Shown here piece after piece: positions 4,629 through 6,158 of a stretch of DNA of 6,158 bases. The notes under the pieces were generated by a model. It did no database searches, was not told the origin of the DNA, and saw only the letters and a list, made by a program, of their open reading frames with translations. This DNA is from Atribacterota bacterium (lineage in GTDB: Bacteria > Atribacterota > Phoenicimicrobiia > Phoenicimicrobiales > Phoenicimicrobiaceae), in the NCBI GenBank assembly GCA_030666935.1, contig DAOUWX010000112.1, positions 1 to 6,158 of the forward strand, in the 5' to 3' direction. A program made the position numbers and the translations under genes. Every line of letters begins with the position of its first letter. The stretch's first letter is position 1.

Positions 4629-4660
4629 AAGGGTGGTACCACGAGAAGAATCTCGTCCCT
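4629..4660 (+). promoter_or_regulatory. T-box antiterminator element
   Basis: The T-box motif AAGGGTGGTACCACG (4629-4643) is nearly the family consensus. Helix A2 is AGGG (4630-4633) with CCCT (4657-4660), the bulge is TGGTACC (4634-4640), and helix A1 is ACGAGA (4641-4646) with TCTCGT (4651-4656) around loop AGAA. The bulge UGGU complements ACCA, matching a tRNA with discriminator A73, as expected for tRNA-Leu; the embedded tRNA-Ala also ends in ACCA. Confidence 0.93.
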
Positions 4661-4703
4661 GGTAATAATTTAATTAATTACTTGAGACGGGATTTTTATT
4701 TTT
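4649..4703 (+). terminator. T-box regulated terminator of leuS
   Basis: AATCTCGTC (4649-4657) pairs with GAGACGGGATT starting at 4686 (nine pairs, one G-U), and GTAAT (4662-4666) pairs with ATTAC (4677-4681) higher in the stem. The tract TTTTTATTTTT (4693-4703) follows. The stem uses the same TCTCGTCCC bases as the antiterminator, so the two folds exclude each other. It lies downstream of the tRNA, so termination spares tRNA-Ala. Confidence 0.9.
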
Positions 4704-4719
4704 AAGGAGGAAGATAGAG

Positions 4720-6158
4720 ATGGAAGAAAGATATAATTTTGCCGAAGTTGAAAAAAAATGGCGGGAACATTGGAAGGAAAATAATTTTTTTAAATCTTAT
4801 ACAGATTCTAAAAAACCGAAATATTATGTTTTGGAAATGTTTCCCTATCCTTCGGGCGAACCCCACATGGGACACGTAAAAAACTACGTTATCGGTGATG
4901 TAGTGTCCAGGTATAAACATTCTCAGGGATATAATATTCTGCATCCTATGGGTTGGGATGCCTTTGGCTTACCTGCGGAGAATGCTGCTATAAAAAATAA
5001 AATTCATCCTTCAATTTGGACTAAAGTCAATATTAAAAAGATGAAGGATACTCTAACTGATATGAGTATCAGTTATGATTGGGATAGAGAAATAGCCACT
5101 TGTAATCCAGATTACTATAAGTGGACTCAGTGGATGTTTTTACAGCTATACAAAAAAGGATTAGCTTATAAGAAAAAAGCAGTGGTTAACTGGTGTCCTT
5201 CCTGTAATGTAGTATTGGCTAATGAACAAGTAATAGACGGAGAATGTTGGAGGTGTGATTCCGAAGTTGTTAAAAAAGAGTTATCCCAATGGTTTTTCAA
5301 GATTACCGAATATGCCCAGAGATTACTCGATGATATAGAATGCCTAGAAGAATGGCCGGATAAAGTATTAACTATGCAGAGAAATTGGATAGGAAGGAGT
5401 GAAGGAGCAAGAATTGAATTCCCTATAAAAGGGAGTGATAAGACTATTCCGGTGTTTACTACCCGACCCGACACTCTTTACGGAGCAACTTATTTTCTAT
5501 TGTCTCCCGAACACCCCTTAGTAGAAAAGATAATAAAGGATTCTCCTTATAAAGAGGAAGTTAAGAGTTTCAAAGAGAAGGTAAGTAAAGAGAGCACTAT
5601 AGATAGAGTATCAGGAGTGCTGGAAAAAAGAGGATGTTTCACCGGTAAATATATAATAAATCCCTTAAATGATGAGGAGATTCCCATTTGGTTAGCGAAT
5701 TATGTGTTAATGGACTATGGAACAGGTGCGGTAATGGCAGTTCCGGCTCATGACCAAAGGGATTTTGAATTTGCTAAAAAATATAATTTACCTATAAGAA
5801 TAGTTATTCAACCAAAAGATAAAAAAGTCACACCTGATACTATGGAGGCTGCTTTTGACCAAGAAGGTATTATGGTTAATTCCGGTCAATTTAACGGTTT
5901 GTCAAGTAGTAAGTCACTAGATATTATAATTGATTATCTGATTAAAAAAGGGTCCGGGGAGAGAGAGGTCAATTACAGATTAAGAGATTGGCTTATTTCG
6001 CGTCAGCGTTATTGGGGCGCACCTATTCCCATGATTTACTGTTCCGATTGCGGGATGGTTCCTGTACCTGAAAGCGATTTACCGGTCTTACTGCCAGAAG
6101 ATGTAGATTTCAGGCCCAAAGGTATGTCACCACTGGCAAGCAGTAAAGAATTTATTAA
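4720..6158 (+). CDS. leuS: Leucyl-tRNA synthetase, N-terminal 479 codons (3' truncated by window)
   Basis: ATG 4720 follows AAGGAGG (4704-4710), which starts directly after the T-box terminator's T-tract. The enzyme attaches leucine to tRNA-Leu in the cytoplasm. Visible elements of this class I synthetase are the HIGH motif as HMGH (residues 49-52), a zinc-binding pair CPSC (159-162) and CWRC (176-179), and the CP1 editing domain with TTRPDT (247-252). The Thr-252 and Asp-345 (in AHDQRDF) positions have the same numbering as the editing residues of E. coli LeuRS, so hydrolytic proofreading should be active. The chain returns to the catalytic core at DWLISRQRYWGAPIP (423-437), then CSDCG...VPVPESDLPVLLPEDV. 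The KMSKS loop, anticodon-binding and C-terminal domains lie beyond the window; full enzymes are about 800-870 residues. Expression is controlled by the upstream T-box. Confidence 0.98.
   Translation, partial: MEERYNFAEVEKKWREHWKENNFFKSYTDSKKPKYYVLEMFPYPSGEPHMGHVKNYVIGDVVSRYKHSQGYNILHPMGWDAFGLPAENAAIKNKIHPSIWTKVNIKKMKDTLTDMSISYDWDREIATCNPDYYKWTQWMFLQLYKKGLAYKKKAVVNWCPSCNVVLANEQVIDGECWRCDSEVVKKELSQWFFKITEYAQRLLDDIECLEEWPDKVLTMQRNWIGRSEGARIEFPIKGSDKTIPVFTTRPDTLYGATYFLLSPEHPLVEKIIKDSPYKEEVKSFKEKVSKESTIDRVSGVLEKRGCFTGKYIINPLNDEEIPIWLANYVLMDYGTGAVMAVPAHDQRDFEFAKKYNLPIRIVIQPKDKKVTPDTMEAAFDQEGIMVNSGQFNGLSSSKSLDIIIDYLIKKGSGEREVNYRLRDWLISRQRYWGAPIPMIYCSDCGMVPVPESDLPVLLPEDVDFRPKGMSPLASSKEFI

Larger units (their letters stand above)
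4328..4703 (+). promoter_or_regulatory. Leucine T-box riboswitch leader of leuS, containing a tRNA gene
   Basis: This is a transcriptional T-box that reads tRNA-Leu charging to control leuS. The parts in order are Stem I (about 4328-4441), Stem II and a second hairpin (4450-4505), a 7-bp helix in the Stem III position (4514-4520 with 4618-4624) whose loop holds a complete tRNA-Ala, the T-box antiterminator (4629-4660) and the terminator (4649-4703). In the known mechanism, uncharged tRNA-Leu pairs its anticodon with the specifier and its NCCA end with the UGGN bulge, stabilising the antiterminator so that leuS is read. Only 27 bases separate the tRNA from the T-box motif, so Stem I must be the one upstream of the tRNA. 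The leader is therefore longer than a typical one by about a tRNA length. Confidence 0.85.

Noticed and set aside
4702..5474. Minus-strand open frames inside leuS
   Set aside because: They are antisense to conserved LeuRS motifs (HMGH, zinc pairs, editing site) and encode nothing recognisable.

Overview
This is a low-GC bacterial window with very AT-rich spacers, and every gene is on the + strand. Standard genetic code, strong Shine-Dalgarno sites, sigma-A-type promoters and a T-box riboswitch point to a Bacillota-like bacterium or a low-GC candidate phylum. The arrays of CTATACG heptamers and the degenerate AT-rich spacer repeats remind me of Atribacterota-like genomes, but that is a weak impression and I cannot place the organism from one window.

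Layout. (1) 1-194: 3' end of lipA (lipoyl synthase). (2) 195-631: a gene-free AT-rich spacer with several degenerate copies of a ~33-bp repeat, a 121-bp imperfect inverted-repeat segment and a good promoter. (3) 632-2731: an intact EF-G-like translational GTPase (EF-G2 type). (4) 2867-2947: a 26-codon membrane peptide with a very strong ribosome binding site, followed by a strong terminator at 3004-3040. (5) 3065-3934: a secreted 'toast-rack'/DUF4097-like beta-repeat protein of unknown role, starting at TTG only 25 bases after that terminator. (6) 3935-4292: a gene-free spacer with hairpins and two heptamer arrays in inverted orientation. (7) 4293-6158: a textbook promoter, a leucine T-box leader, and leuS (leucyl-tRNA synthetase), which runs off the window.

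The most striking feature is in part 7. A complete, canonical tRNA-Ala(GGC) gene (4526-4601) lies inside the leuS T-box leader. It sits downstream of Stem I (specifier CUC, Leu) and upstream of the antiterminator/terminator switch, in the loop of a 7-bp helix (4514-4520 with 4618-4624) where Stem III of a T-box normally lies. The only convincing promoter is upstream of Stem I, so tRNA-Ala and the leucine sensor appear to be made as one RNA. Because the terminator is downstream of the tRNA, tRNA-Ala should be made whether or not leuS is read. Processing of the tRNA would cut the sensor away from the leuS mRNA. I know of no described precedent, but I could not search for one.

The lipA, EF-G2, small-peptide and toast-rack genes show no obvious functional link to each other. 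leuS and the embedded tRNA form the one clear functional unit.
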